Shown here one piece after another: positions 17,063 to 25,741 of a DNA stretch of 64,000 nt. Location of the stretch: the NCBI RefSeq assembly GCF_900624995.1, contig NZ_UYXQ01000018.1:1-64000 (forward strand), given 5' to 3'. This DNA comes from Pseudomonas antarctica. Lineage in GTDB: Bacteria > Pseudomonadota > Gammaproteobacteria > Pseudomonadales > Pseudomonadaceae. Every line of letters begins with the position of its first letter. Position 1 is the stretch's first letter. Made by a program: the position numbers and the translations under genes. The notes under the pieces are model-generated. The model saw only the letters and a program-made list of their open reading frames with translations. It did not search any database and was not told where the DNA came from.

Positions 17063-17614
17063 ATGCTTGAGTCCGTGCCCATCAAGCGCCTGGTCACCCG
17101 CCTGCTGATCCTGGTGGTGGCGATGTTCGCCTTCGGTTTCGCCCTGGTGCCGATCTACGACGTGATGTGCAAGGCGTTCGGCATCAACGGCAAGACCTCC
17201 GGGCAGTACGAGGGCGAGCAGGTGGTCGACCCTACGCGCCAGGTGCGTGTGCAGTTCCTGTCGACCAATGCCATCGATATGGTCTGGGAGTTTCATTCCA
17301 AGGCGGATGAGGTGGTGGTCAACCCCGGCGCGGTCACCGAGATGCTGTTCGTGGCCTATAACCCCACCGACAAAGCCATGACGGCCCAGGCGGTGCCGAG
17401 TATTTCCCCGGCCGAGGCGGCGATGTACTTCCACAAGACCGAGTGTTTTTGCTTCACCCAGCAAGTGCTACAGCCAGGGCAGCGCATCGAAATGCCGGTG
17501 CGTTTTATTGTCGACCGCGACATGCCCAAGGATGTGAAGCATTTGACCCTGGCGTACACGCTGTTTGACATCACTGCGCGCCAACCGCCGGTGGCCGTCC
17601 ATACCGGCGGCTAG
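17063..17614 (+). CDS. ctaG: Cytochrome c oxidase assembly protein Cox11/CtaG (copper chaperone)
   Basis: A 183-residue protein with one N-terminal membrane anchor and a periplasmic immunoglobulin-like domain. The copper-binding C-F-C-F motif is seen in T-E-C-F-C-F-T-Q-Q. It delivers copper to the CuB site of subunit I. The open frame extends upstream through the REP element to 16949, but ATG 17063 is the sensible start, directly before the membrane anchor. Confidence 0.93.
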   Translation: MLESVPIKRLVTRLLILVVAMFAFGFALVPIYDVMCKAFGINGKTSGQYEGEQVVDPTRQVRVQFLSTNAIDMVWEFHSKADEVVVNPGAVTEMLFVAYNPTDKAMTAQAVPSISPAEAAMYFHKTECFCFTQQVLQPGQRIEMPVRFIVDRDMPKDVKHLTLAYTLFDITARQPPVAVHTGG

Positions 17615-17649
17615 CTACTGTTTGCCCCCTCAATCAGGAGAGCGAATAC

Positions 17650-18537
17650 ATGTCGTCTCATGATACGTACTACGTACCAGCGCAAAGCAAATGGCCCATA
17701 ATTGCGACGTTGGGCATGCTCACCACCGTTTACGGTTTGGCGGTGTGGTTCAACGATTTGAAGGCGGCACGCCCGGAATCCCACGGCCCGTGGATCTTTT
17801 TCGTCGGCGGCCTGCTGGTGGCGTACATGCTGTTCGGTTGGTTCGGCGCGGTGATCAAGGAAAGCCGTGCCGGTTTGTACAGCCCGCAGATGGACCGCTC
17901 GTTTCGCTGGGGCATGACCTGGTTCATCTTTTCCGAGGTGATGTTCTTTATCGCCTTCTTCGGCGCACTGTTTTATGTGCGGCACATGTCTGCGCCGTGG
18001 CTGGCGGGTGAAGGCTCCAAAGGCGTCGCGCATATGTTGTGGCCGAACTTCGAGTTCGCCTGGCCGCTGCTCAACAACCCCGACCCCAAACTGTACCCCG
18101 CGCCGGAGGGCACCATCAGCCCGTGGGGCCTGCCGCTGGTCAATACCATCCTGCTGGTGAGTTCCAGTGTGACCATCACCCTCGCCCACCATGCCTTGCG
18201 CAAAGGCCATCGCGGCGCGCTGAAAATCTGGTTGGCGATCACAGTGCTGCTGGGGCTGGCGTTTCTCGGGTTCCAGGCTGAGGAATATATCCACGCCTAT
18301 AAAGAACTGGGCCTGACCCTAGGCTCGGGCGTGTACGGCGCGACCTTCTTCATGCTCACCGGCTTTCACGGTGCCCACGTGACCATCGGCACCATCATTC
18401 TGTTTGTGATGTTGATGCGCATCCTGAAGGGGCACTTTAATGCCGAGCACCAGTTCGGTTTCGAGGCGGCCAGTTGGTATTGGCACTTCGTGGATGTGGT
18501 GTGGATCGGCCTGTTTTTCTTCGTTTATGTGCTGTGA
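17650..18537 (+). CDS. ctaE: Cytochrome c oxidase subunit III
   Basis: A 295-residue seven-helix membrane subunit of the oxidase. The conserved C-terminal segments F-L-G-F-Q-A-E-E-Y and T-G-F-H-G-A-H-V and the final W-H-F-V-D-V-V-W are visible. It stabilises the catalytic core and proton uptake. It follows ctaG by 35 bases with AGGAGAG upstream of the ATG. Confidence 0.95.
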   Translation: MSSHDTYYVPAQSKWPIIATLGMLTTVYGLAVWFNDLKAARPESHGPWIFFVGGLLVAYMLFGWFGAVIKESRAGLYSPQMDRSFRWGMTWFIFSEVMFFIAFFGALFYVRHMSAPWLAGEGSKGVAHMLWPNFEFAWPLLNNPDPKLYPAPEGTISPWGLPLVNTILLVSSSVTITLAHHALRKGHRGALKIWLAITVLLGLAFLGFQAEEYIHAYKELGLTLGSGVYGATFFMLTGFHGAHVTIGTIILFVMLMRILKGHFNAEHQFGFEAASWYWHFVDVVWIGLFFFVYVL

Positions 18538-18543
18538 GCCGAC

Positions 18544-18747
18544 TTACCACGGCGCATGAGACACCAACTGGCCGCTGAAAAAGCCCCAGGCGATCAAGCC
18601 CACGGTGATCGCGGCCAGCACGACACGCACGGTCAAGGCAGTGACGAGGCGGTTGGAGTTGCCCTCGTCCTTGACCAGAAAGAACAAGCCACTGAACAGG
18701 CTTACAACAGTCGCGATCAGCATCAGGGCAATAGCTGCTTTGAGCAT
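18544..18747 (-). CDS. Twin-transmembrane protein (DUF2909 family), antisense inside the cox operon
   Basis: A 67-residue protein of two hydrophobic helices joined by a short charged loop (K-D-E-G-N-S-N-R). I recognise the DUF2909 small membrane protein family. It is coded on the strand opposite to the operon, six bases after ctaE, and its ATG (18747) is 28 bases from the SURF1 start. ATG 18747 was chosen because it starts at the first helix. A gene at the same place (PA0109) is known in P. aeruginosa. Its job is unknown; position suggests an oxidase link. Confidence 0.75.
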   Translation of the reverse strand: MLKAAIALMLIATVVSLFSGLFFLVKDEGNSNRLVTALTVRVVLAAITVGLIAWGFFSGQLVSHAPW

Positions 18748-18775
18748 GGTCAGGTTCCCTTCGGATGGGCAGGCA

Positions 18776-19540
18776 ATGAAAATCAGTATAGCCAGCGCCA
18801 TAAAAGACTTTCGCCCAGGGCTCGCACCCACGTTGGTGGTGCTGGTGCTGCTGCCGTTGATGGTGAGCCTGGGGTTCTGGCAATTGGCACGCGGCCATGA
18901 AAAACAGCTGCTGCTGGCCAGCTACGCCGAGCGGCGCGTGGCCGAGCCCATCAGCAGCGTGCAGCTCAATGACATGGCCGACCCGGCCTTTCGCCGCGTG
19001 CGCCTGCGTGGTCAATTCGACGCCGAACACAGCGTATTGCTCGACAACCGCATGCGCGATGGCAAGGCCGGTGTCGAGTTGCTGCAACCCTTTCACGACC
19101 AGGCCAGTGGCCTGTGGCTGTTGCTCAATCGCGGCTGGCTGCCGTGGCCGGACCGTCGCACGCCACCGGTCTTCAGCACACCCGAGCAACCGTTGAATCT
19201 CGACGCCTGGGTGTACGTCGCCCCGGGCGAAACCTTCCAATTGCACGCCGACCCCACGACCACGCAATGGCCGCGCCTGCTCACCGCGCTGCACCCCGCC
19301 GCCTTCTGGGCTGAATTGAGCCGTAGCGGGTTTGCCTACCAACTGCGCGCGGAACCTGGCCCTGGCACGTACGACACCACGTGGCCGGTGGTCGCCATGG
19401 GCCCGGAAAAACACCTGGGCTACGCCGTGCAGTGGTTCGCTATGGCGTTGGCGCTGTTGGCGCTTTACCTCTACCTCGGATGGCACAACAAAAAGGAGAA
19501 GTCCAATGGGCGCGGCCATGAATCCACCCAGCGCATCTGA
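18776..19540 (+). CDS. SURF1-family oxidase assembly protein
   Basis: A 254-residue protein with membrane helices at both ends and a periplasmic middle domain, including the family segments S-L-G-F-W-Q-L-A-R-G near the start and L-L-N-R-G-W in the middle. SURF1 helps insert heme a into subunit I. ATG 18776 starts just before the first helix. The stop lies 32 bases inside the next gene. Confidence 0.9.
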   Translation: MKISIASAIKDFRPGLAPTLVVLVLLPLMVSLGFWQLARGHEKQLLLASYAERRVAEPISSVQLNDMADPAFRRVRLRGQFDAEHSVLLDNRMRDGKAGVELLQPFHDQASGLWLLLNRGWLPWPDRRTPPVFSTPEQPLNLDAWVYVAPGETFQLHADPTTTQWPRLLTALHPAAFWAELSRSGFAYQLRAEPGPGTYDTTWPVVAMGPEKHLGYAVQWFAMALALLALYLYLGWHNKKEKSNGRGHESTQRI

Positions 19541-20090
19541 GGCGCCCGACCGGCGCAAAGGCCGCTGGCAGCTGATTTTGATTTTGATGATGGTGATCGG
19601 CCCGATGGCGCTGGCCACCTTCATGTACAAACTGCAGTTCTGGGTGCCGGACAACCGCAGCTACCACGGCGAACTGATCGGCAATGGCCAGACCCGCGCC
19701 GACATCGGCGTGCAGGCCGATGAAGACCGCTGGCAGTTGCTGGTCACCGCGCCCACCGCCTGCGCCGCTGAGTGCCAACAACTGGTGTACTTGGCGCGCC
19801 AGCTGCAAATCAGCCTGGGCCGCGATGCGTCCCGCGCCAGCCATGCCCTGGCCAGTGCGCAGCCGGTGAGCAGCGACTACGAGGCCAAGCTCAAAGCCGA
19901 ATACCCGCAACTGCAACGCTACCCGCTGGACCTGTCGACCTTCAGTAAAGACGCCGTTGTGCCCGGTGATGCGCAACTGTGGATCGTCGACCCGCACGGC
20001 AATCTGGTGCTGCGCTACGACGCCAGGGTCAAGGGCAAGGACTTGCTCAACGACCTGCGCCTGCTGCTGAAACTGTCGAACATCGGATAA
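19506..20090 (+). CDS. Cox-operon membrane protein with a thioredoxin-like fold (PA0111-like)
   Basis: A 194-residue protein with one N-terminal membrane helix and a periplasmic part that looks thioredoxin/SCO-like at its end (W-I-V-D-P-H-G-N-L-V-L-R-Y). It lacks the CxxxC copper site; the only cysteines are in C-A-A-E-C. ATG 19506 was chosen because AAGGAG lies seven bases upstream; the gene overlaps SURF1 by 35 bases. The role in oxidase assembly is inferred from position. Confidence 0.8.
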   Translation: MGAAMNPPSASEAPDRRKGRWQLILILMMVIGPMALATFMYKLQFWVPDNRSYHGELIGNGQTRADIGVQADEDRWQLLVTAPTACAAECQQLVYLARQLQISLGRDASRASHALASAQPVSSDYEAKLKAEYPQLQRYPLDLSTFSKDAVVPGDAQLWIVDPHGNLVLRYDARVKGKDLLNDLRLLLKLSNIG

Positions 20091-20100
20091 GGGCATCGTC

Positions 20101-21180
20101 ATGGCCAAACCTGGATTTCGCCTCGCGTTGTTTGCCACCTTATTGGCGCTGATTGTCGTGCTGCTCGGCGCCTATACGCGCCTGACCCATGCGGGGCTCG
20201 GTTGCCCGGACTGGCCGGGCTGCTACGGCTTTATCAGCGTGCCGCAAAGCGAAGCCCAGCTGGCGCATGCCGAGCTGCATTTCCCAGACACGCCGGTGGA
20301 GGCCGACAAGGGCTGGGCGGAGATGACCCATCGCTATTTCGCTGGCACCTTGGGTGTGCTGATTGCGCTGCTGGCGGCGCGTTCGTGGAGCCATCGACGT
20401 GATCCGGGCCAGCCGGTGAAGTTGCCGTTGTTTGTGTTGGCGGTGGTGTTTGCCCAGGCGGCATTCGGCATGTGGACGGTGACGTTGAAACTGTGGCCGC
20501 AAGTGGTGACGGGCCATCTGCTCGGCGGTTTTGCCACCTTGAGTTTGTTGTTTCTGCTGAGCCTTCGGCTGTCCGGCGTGCTGCCCGCGTTAATTGTGCC
20601 CAAGCGTCTGCAATATTGGGCAACCGCTGGGTTGGTGTTGGTGATCGGCCAGATCGCGCTGGGCGGCTGGGTCAGTTCCAACTATGCGGCGGTGGCCTGT
20701 ATCGACTTGCCCACCTGCCATGGCGAGTGGTGGCCGGCGGCGGACTTTGCCAACGGCTTTCACCTCACCCAGCACATCGGCCCCAATTACCTCGGCGGGC
20801 AGCTCGACAGCGAAGCGCGCACGGCCATTCACCTGACCCACCGTATCGGCGCAGTGCTGGTCACGCTGGTGCTGTTGGGTTTGGCGTGGCAGTTGCGCGC
20901 TGTGGGCATGACCCGGCTCGCGGGCTTGTTGCTGATCGCGCTGGCGGCACAAATCTGCCTGGGCGTGAGCAACGTCTACTTTCACCTGCCACTGCCGGTC
21001 GCAGTCGGCCATAACGCTGGCGGTGCGGCTCTGTTGCTGACGCTGGTGCTGGTCAATTACCACGCGCGCACCAGCCTGGTCCGGGTGCGCCATCAGTTGC
21101 CGTTCGGTTGGCGCTTTATTCCACGCAAACACGTTTCGGGCCTCATCACCCTTAAAGGAGAGATGCCATGGCGACCTTGA
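20101..21180 (+). CDS. ctaA: Heme A synthase (COX15/CtaA family)
   Basis: A 359-residue, eight-helix membrane enzyme that oxidises heme O to heme A. The N-terminal segment [19 protein letters not shown] is diagnostic, and paired histidines for heme binding occur in M-T-H-R-Y and L-T-H-R-I. The start follows the previous gene by ten bases, and the end overlaps ctaB by 13 bases. Confidence 0.94.
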   Translation: MAKPGFRLALFATLLALIVVLLGAYTRLTHAGLGCPDWPGCYGFISVPQSEAQLAHAELHFPDTPVEADKGWAEMTHRYFAGTLGVLIALLAARSWSHRRDPGQPVKLPLFVLAVVFAQAAFGMWTVTLKLWPQVVTGHLLGGFATLSLLFLLSLRLSGVLPALIVPKRLQYWATAGLVLVIGQIALGGWVSSNYAAVACIDLPTCHGEWWPAADFANGFHLTQHIGPNYLGGQLDSEARTAIHLTHRIGAVLVTLVLLGLAWQLRAVGMTRLAGLLLIALAAQICLGVSNVYFHLPLPVAVGHNAGGAALLLTLVLVNYHARTSLVRVRHQLPFGWRFIPRKHVSGLITLKGEMPWRP

Positions 21181-22067
21181 TCGGCGCGCGTCACGATCAG
21201 GCGATCTGGCGGGACTATTTGGAGCTGACCAAGCCGAAAGTGGTGGTGCTGATGCTCATCACATCCTTGGTGGGCATGTTCCTCGCGACGCGCGCCGGCG
21301 TGCCGTGGGCGGTGCTGATTTTCGGCAACCTGGGCATTGCCCTGTGTGCCGGTGGCGCGGCGGCGGTCAACCATGTGGTGGATCGGCGCATTGATGCAGT
21401 CATGGCGCGCACGCATAAGCGGCCAATGGCAGAAGGGCGCGTGTCGCCGGTGGCCGCCCTGGCCTTTGCTTTGTTTCTGGCTGTTGCAGGTTTGGCCCTG
21501 CTGCTGGCGTTTACCAACCCCTTGGCGGCGTGGCTGACGCTGGCCTCGCTGCTCGGTTATGCGGTGATCTACACCGGGTTTCTCAAGCGCGCGACGCCGC
21601 AAAATATTGTCATCGGCGGCCTCGCTGGCGCCGCGCCGCCGCTGCTGGGTTGGGTTGCGGTTACCGGGCATGTGAGCGCCGAGCCGCTGCTGCTGGTGTT
21701 GATCATCTTCGCCTGGACCCCGCCACACTTCTGGGCCCTGGCCATTCACCGCAAGGAGGAATACGCCAAGGCCGACATCCCCATGCTGCCGGTCACCCAC
21801 GGCGAGCATTACACCAAGGTGCATATCCTGCTCTACACCTTCGCCCTGTTGGCGGTAAGCCTGTTGCCGTATGTGATCCACATGAGCGGCCTGCTGTACC
21901 TGGCGTGCGCGTTAGTATTGGGCGGGCGCTTTCTGCAATGGGCCTGGGTGCTGTACCGTGGCAGCAAGCCGCACGCGGCGATCAACACGTTCAAGTACTC
22001 TATCTGGTACCTGTTCCTGCTGTTTATCGCGCTGCTCGTAGACCACTACTTACTGTTGAACCTATGA
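21168..22067 (+). CDS. cyoE: Heme O synthase (protoheme IX farnesyltransferase)
   Basis: A 299-residue membrane prenyltransferase of the UbiA family that farnesylates heme B to heme O for CtaA. The Asp-rich motif is N-H-V-V-D-R-R-I-D (about residues 65-73); K-R-P-M-A and the second conserved loop W-T-P-P-H-F-W are also present. Also called ctaB. It is coupled to ctaA upstream and overlaps the SCO gene by four bases. Confidence 0.95.
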   Translation: MATLIGARHDQAIWRDYLELTKPKVVVLMLITSLVGMFLATRAGVPWAVLIFGNLGIALCAGGAAAVNHVVDRRIDAVMARTHKRPMAEGRVSPVAALAFALFLAVAGLALLLAFTNPLAAWLTLASLLGYAVIYTGFLKRATPQNIVIGGLAGAAPPLLGWVAVTGHVSAEPLLLVLIIFAWTPPHFWALAIHRKEEYAKADIPMLPVTHGEHYTKVHILLYTFALLAVSLLPYVIHMSGLLYLACALVLGGRFLQWAWVLYRGSKPHAAINTFKYSIWYLFLLFIALLVDHYLLLNL

Positions 22068-22699
22068 CTCGAACTCAAAAAACCGTCTTTATCCTGGTGG
22101 CCATCGTCGCGTTGATCATGGGCCTGACCGTTAACAAAGTGCTCAGCGGCAAGGGCCAGGGTGACCCCACCGCGCTGATCGACGCCGGCATCATCCTGCT
22201 GCCGCAAAGCCGCCAGTTGCCGCCAGTGACCATGACAAACCAGAACGGCCAGCCGGTGGTGGTCAATGAGTTGAAAGGCAAATGGAGCCTGCTGTTCTTC
22301 GGCTACACCTTCTGCCCCGACATCTGCCCGACCACCCTCGCTCAACTGCGTCAGATCAAGAGCGAACTGCCCAAAGAGGCTGTGGATAAGTTGCAGGTGA
22401 TTCTGGTCAGCGTTGACCCGAACCGCGACACCCCGGCTCAGCTCAAGCAGTACCTGGGCTACTTCGACCCGCAATTCGAAGGCCTGACTGGCGCGAGTGT
22501 GGACGATGTGCAGAAGGTATCGAATGCGGTGAGCATTCCGTTCATTCCGGCGGATACCAGCAAGCCGAACTACACCGTTGACCACAGCGGCAACCTCGCG
22601 CTGATCGGGCCGGATGGTACGCAGCGCGGGTTTATTCGTGCGCCGTTGAACAATCAAAAGCTGGTGGCGCAGTTGCCAGGGTTGTTGCAGCGCAAGTAA
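22064..22699 (+). CDS. SCO1/SenC-family copper chaperone
   Basis: A 211-residue membrane-anchored thioredoxin-fold protein with the copper-binding C-P-D-I-C-P motif and the distal His in T-V-D-H-S-G. SCO proteins metallate or reduce the CuA site of subunit II. It is the last gene of the oxidase operon and starts within the cyoE stop (ATGA overlap at 22064-22067). Confidence 0.93.
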   Translation: MTRTQKTVFILVAIVALIMGLTVNKVLSGKGQGDPTALIDAGIILLPQSRQLPPVTMTNQNGQPVVVNELKGKWSLLFFGYTFCPDICPTTLAQLRQIKSELPKEAVDKLQVILVSVDPNRDTPAQLKQYLGYFDPQFEGLTGASVDDVQKVSNAVSIPFIPADTSKPNYTVDHSGNLALIGPDGTQRGFIRAPLNNQKLVAQLPGLLQRK

Positions 22700-22712
22700 G
22701 CACGTAGGCGCT

Positions 22713-22825
22713 GATCGTTCCCACGCTCCGCGTGGGAATGCCTCTGGTGACGCTCCGCGTCACGACCTGAAGAGCGGACGCAGAGCGCCCTGGGTTGCAT
22801 TCCCACGCAGAGCGGGGGAACGATC
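22713..22825. repeat. Intergenic repeat with terminal inverted ends (113 bp)
   Basis: The element begins GATCGTTCCCACGCTCCGCG and ends GGGGGAACGATC, so its last ten bases mirror its first ten. Inside are further small palindromes (TGACGCTCCGCGTCA). This type of element is common in fluorescent pseudomonads and looks like a non-autonomous, transposase-mobilised unit. It lies after the cox operon. Confidence 0.75.
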
Positions 22826-22843
22826 GGAGCAACACAAAACAAA

Positions 22844-22933
22844 TGTGGGAGCTGGCTTGCCTGCGATAGCGGTGGGCCAGTCACCATCTTCGGTGACTGA
22901 CACTCTGCTATCGCGGGCAAGCCCGCTCCCACA
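22844..22933. repeat. REP pair (90 bp)
   Basis: TGTGGGAGCTGGCTTGCCTG at the left faces CGGGCAAGCCCGCTCCCACA at the right. The two arms are of slightly different REP subtypes. The pair lies between the convergent cox operon and metQ and probably limits read-through from both sides. Confidence 0.85.
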
Positions 22934-22969
22934 TTTTTTGATCTTCAGTGTTTTGAGGATCGAGTTTGA

Positions 22970-23743
22970 TCAGAACGCCGGCAGAATCGCGCCTTTGTAC
23001 TTCTCAAGAATGAACGCTTTGACTTCAGGCGTGTGCAGGGCTGCAACCAGCTTCTTCACGGCGTCCGAGTCTTTGTTGTCGTCGCGGGTCACCAAGATGT
23101 TGACGTAAGGCGAGTCGTTGCCTTCGATCACCAGGGCGTCCTTGGACGGGTCTAGTTTGGCTTCCAGCGCGTAGTTGGTGTTGATCAGCGCCAAGTCGAC
23201 CTGGGTCAGCACGCGCGGCAGGGTGGCGGCTTCCAGTTCGCGGAACTTCAGCTTTTTCGGGTTACCGGAGATTTCCTTGATGGTCGACAGGATGTCTGTC
23301 GGGTCCTTCAGGGTGATCAAGTTGTGCTTGGCCAGCAGCAGCAATGCGCGGCCGCCGTTGGTGGCGTCGTTCGGGATCACCACGTTGGCGCCATCAGGCA
23401 GGTCTTCCAGCTTTTTGTACTTGCTGGAGTAGGCGCCCAGGGGCTCCAGGTGCACAGCGGCGACGCTCACCAGGTGAGTGCCTTTGGTTTTGTTGAACTC
23501 ATTCAGGTACGGCTGGTGCTGGAAGAAGTTAGCGTCCAGGCGCTTTTCAGCCACCTGGACGTTTGGCTGCACGTAGTCGGTGAAAACTTTGACCTGCAAA
23601 TCCACGCCTTCTTTAGCGAGTGCAGGCTTTACGAATTCGAGGATTTGCGCGTGAGGCACAGGCGATGCGGCGACTGTAATAGTCTCGGCAGCGTGGGCGG
23701 AAAACGCGGCAACGGCGGCGAAAGCAACCAGTAGTTTTTTCAT
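22970..23743 (-). CDS. metQ: Methionine-binding protein of the MetNIQ ABC importer
   Basis: A 257-residue NlpA/MetQ-family periplasmic binding protein. The signal peptide (MKKLLVAFAAVAAFSAHAAE) has no lipobox cysteine, so it would be a free periplasmic protein rather than a lipoprotein. The family segments A-A-S-P-V-P-H-A-Q and N-A-N-F-F-Q-H-Q-like (D-A-N-F-F-Q-H-Q-P-Y-L) are present. It is the last gene of metN-metI-metQ. ATG 23743 was chosen because it begins the signal peptide. Confidence 0.92.
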   Translation of the reverse strand: MKKLLVAFAAVAAFSAHAAETITVAASPVPHAQILEFVKPALAKEGVDLQVKVFTDYVQPNVQVAEKRLDANFFQHQPYLNEFNKTKGTHLVSVAAVHLEPLGAYSSKYKKLEDLPDGANVVIPNDATNGGRALLLLAKHNLITLKDPTDILSTIKEISGNPKKLKFRELEAATLPRVLTQVDLALINTNYALEAKLDPSKDALVIEGNDSPYVNILVTRDDNKDSDAVKKLVAALHTPEVKAFILEKYKGAILPAF

Positions 23744-23794
23744 CCAACAAGCTCCTTGTTCGGGCATGTGCCGGCGTGGGCCGGGCAATGGCCG

Positions 23795-24469
23795 TTATTT
23801 TCGAGAATAGTGTGTCACCAGCTTGTCGCCGATGGTTTGCAGAATTTGTACCAGCACAATCAACATGACGACGGTGACGACCATGACGTCGTCCTGGAAA
23901 CGTTGGTATCCATAACGGATTGCCAGGTCACCCAACCCACCGGCACCCACCACGCCCGCCATGGCGGTGTAGCCCACCAGGGCAATTGCGGTGACAGTGA
24001 TTGCAGCAATGATGCCGGGCTTTGCCTCGGGCAGCAGTGCCTTGACGATGATCTGCCGCGTGGTGGCGCCCATGGCCTGGGTCGCTTCGATGATGCCGCG
24101 ATCCACCTCGCGCAAGGCGGTTTCGACCAGTCGCGCAAAGAACGTCGAAGCGCCTACCACCAACGGTGGAATCGCGCCGGCCACGCCAAGCGAAGTGCCC
24201 GTGATAAAGATCGTAGTAGGGATCATCACAATCAGCAGGATGATAAACGGCAGAGAGCGTATCGCGTTGACGATGAAGGCCAGGACGCCATAGGTGGCTT
24301 TCTGCTCGAGCAACTGACGTGGGCTGAACAGGAACAGCAGAATGCCCAGCGGCAGGCCCACCAGTACGGTGAAAAACAGCGAAGTGCTGAGCATCAGCAG
24401 GGTGTCGCCCGTGGCAACCCAGATATCAGCCCAGTCAACGTTGTCGAAGTAATGCAGTAATACGTCCAT
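23795..24469 (-). CDS. metI: Methionine ABC importer permease
   Basis: A 224-residue permease with five or six membrane helices and the EAA-like coupling loop (E-A-T-Q-A-M-G-A-T-T-R-Q-I) that contacts the ATPase. Length is typical of MetI. Its start shares one base with the metN stop at 24469, and it is 51 bases from metQ. Confidence 0.94.
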   Translation of the reverse strand: MDVLLHYFDNVDWADIWVATGDTLLMLSTSLFFTVLVGLPLGILLFLFSPRQLLEQKATYGVLAFIVNAIRSLPFIILLIVMIPTTIFITGTSLGVAGAIPPLVVGASTFFARLVETALREVDRGIIEATQAMGATTRQIIVKALLPEAKPGIIAAITVTAIALVGYTAMAGVVGAGGLGDLAIRYGYQRFQDDVMVVTVVMLIVLVQILQTIGDKLVTHYSRK

Positions 24470-25476
24470 TAACGCAGGACCTCCATGTGCACATCGGCCG
24501 CAGTGAAGCGGGCGAACGCCGCTTCCATGTCACCACCAGTGATGGCCAGGGTCAGTTGCCCGTAGGGGGTGTCTTTGATGTGGTCGATGCGACCAGCAAG
24601 GATGCTGTAGTCCACCCCCGTTTCGCGGGCGACGGTGCCCAGCAGCGGCGCGTAAGTCGATTCGCCCTGGAACGTCAGGCGTACGATGCGCCCCGGCACA
24701 TGGGCGAACACATCATGCTGCTCGCCTTCGTCGACCTGATCGGCTTCTTGCACGAAGCGCTTGGTGGTCGGGTGCTTGGGGTGCAGGAACACATCGGTCA
24801 CCGAGCCTTGCTCGACGATCACGCCAGCATCCATCACGGCCACTTGGTCGCACACGCGGCGGATCACGTCCATCTCATGGGTGATCAGCACGATGGTCAG
24901 CTTCAGTTCGCGGTTGATCTCGGCCAGCAGTTTCAGCACCGAGGCGGTGGTTTGCGGGTCGAGGGCACTGGTGGCTTCGTCGCACAGCAAAATTTTTGGC
25001 TTAGTCGCCAGGGCGCGGGCGATGCCGACGCGTTGCTTCTGGCCACCGGACAACTGCGCCGGGTACTTCTTGGCGTGCTCCGACAGGCCGACACGGGCGA
25101 GCAACTCAGCCACGCGCTGGTCGATGGCCTTGCGCGACAGTTCGCCAGCCAGCGTCAGCGGCAACGCCACGTTGTCGGCAACGGTCTTGGAGGCGAGCAG
25201 GTTGAAGTGCTGGAAGATCATCCCGACTTGCTGGCGGAAACGGCGCAGGCCGTTGGCGTCCAGCGCGGTGACTTCCTCACCGTCAACGTGGATCTGACCG
25301 CCGCTGGGCTGTTCCAAACGATTGATCAGGCGCAGCAGGGTACTTTTTCCCGCACCGGAGTGGCCAATCAGGCCGAACACCTGGCCGTTTTCGACGCGCA
25401 GGCTGGTGGGATGCAGTGCGGGGATTTCCTTACCGGCGACGCGGTAGGTTTTATGGACGTTATGAAACTCGATCAC
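24469..25476 (-). CDS. metN: Methionine ABC importer ATP-binding protein
   Basis: A 335-residue ATPase with Walker [10 protein letters not shown], signature L-S-G-G-Q-K-Q-R, Walker B L-L-C-D-E-A and the H-loop T-H-E-M. The C-terminal 80 residues form the NIL (ACT-like) domain that binds methionine and inhibits uptake. It is the first gene of the operon and is divergent from katE, with 265 bases between them. Confidence 0.95.
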   Translation of the reverse strand: MIEFHNVHKTYRVAGKEIPALHPTSLRVENGQVFGLIGHSGAGKSTLLRLINRLEQPSGGQIHVDGEEVTALDANGLRRFRQQVGMIFQHFNLLASKTVADNVALPLTLAGELSRKAIDQRVAELLARVGLSEHAKKYPAQLSGGQKQRVGIARALATKPKILLCDEATSALDPQTTASVLKLLAEINRELKLTIVLITHEMDVIRRVCDQVAVMDAGVIVEQGSVTDVFLHPKHPTTKRFVQEADQVDEGEQHDVFAHVPGRIVRLTFQGESTYAPLLGTVARETGVDYSILAGRIDHIKDTPYGQLTLAITGGDMEAAFARFTAADVHMEVLR

Positions 25477-25741
25477 GTAGCGAACCTTGTGGGGCGCATG
25501 GAAAAGGGATCAGCGGTTAGCCGGGCGCGCATTTTAGCCTGTCCGTATAGTGTTTCTTAGCATTTATTTCGCATTCAACCAGCGATTTGGCAATAACGCG
25601 ATCAAAGGTCATAAAAAAGGAACGGTGCAAAACCGTGTCAGTCACTACTTAAGCAACTCAATTTCCCAGGTGCCGTGCCTGGGTGTTTGCTCAAACGAGC
25701 CGGGGACCGCTCTGGCCACTTTGAATAAGGAGTTTTGACTG

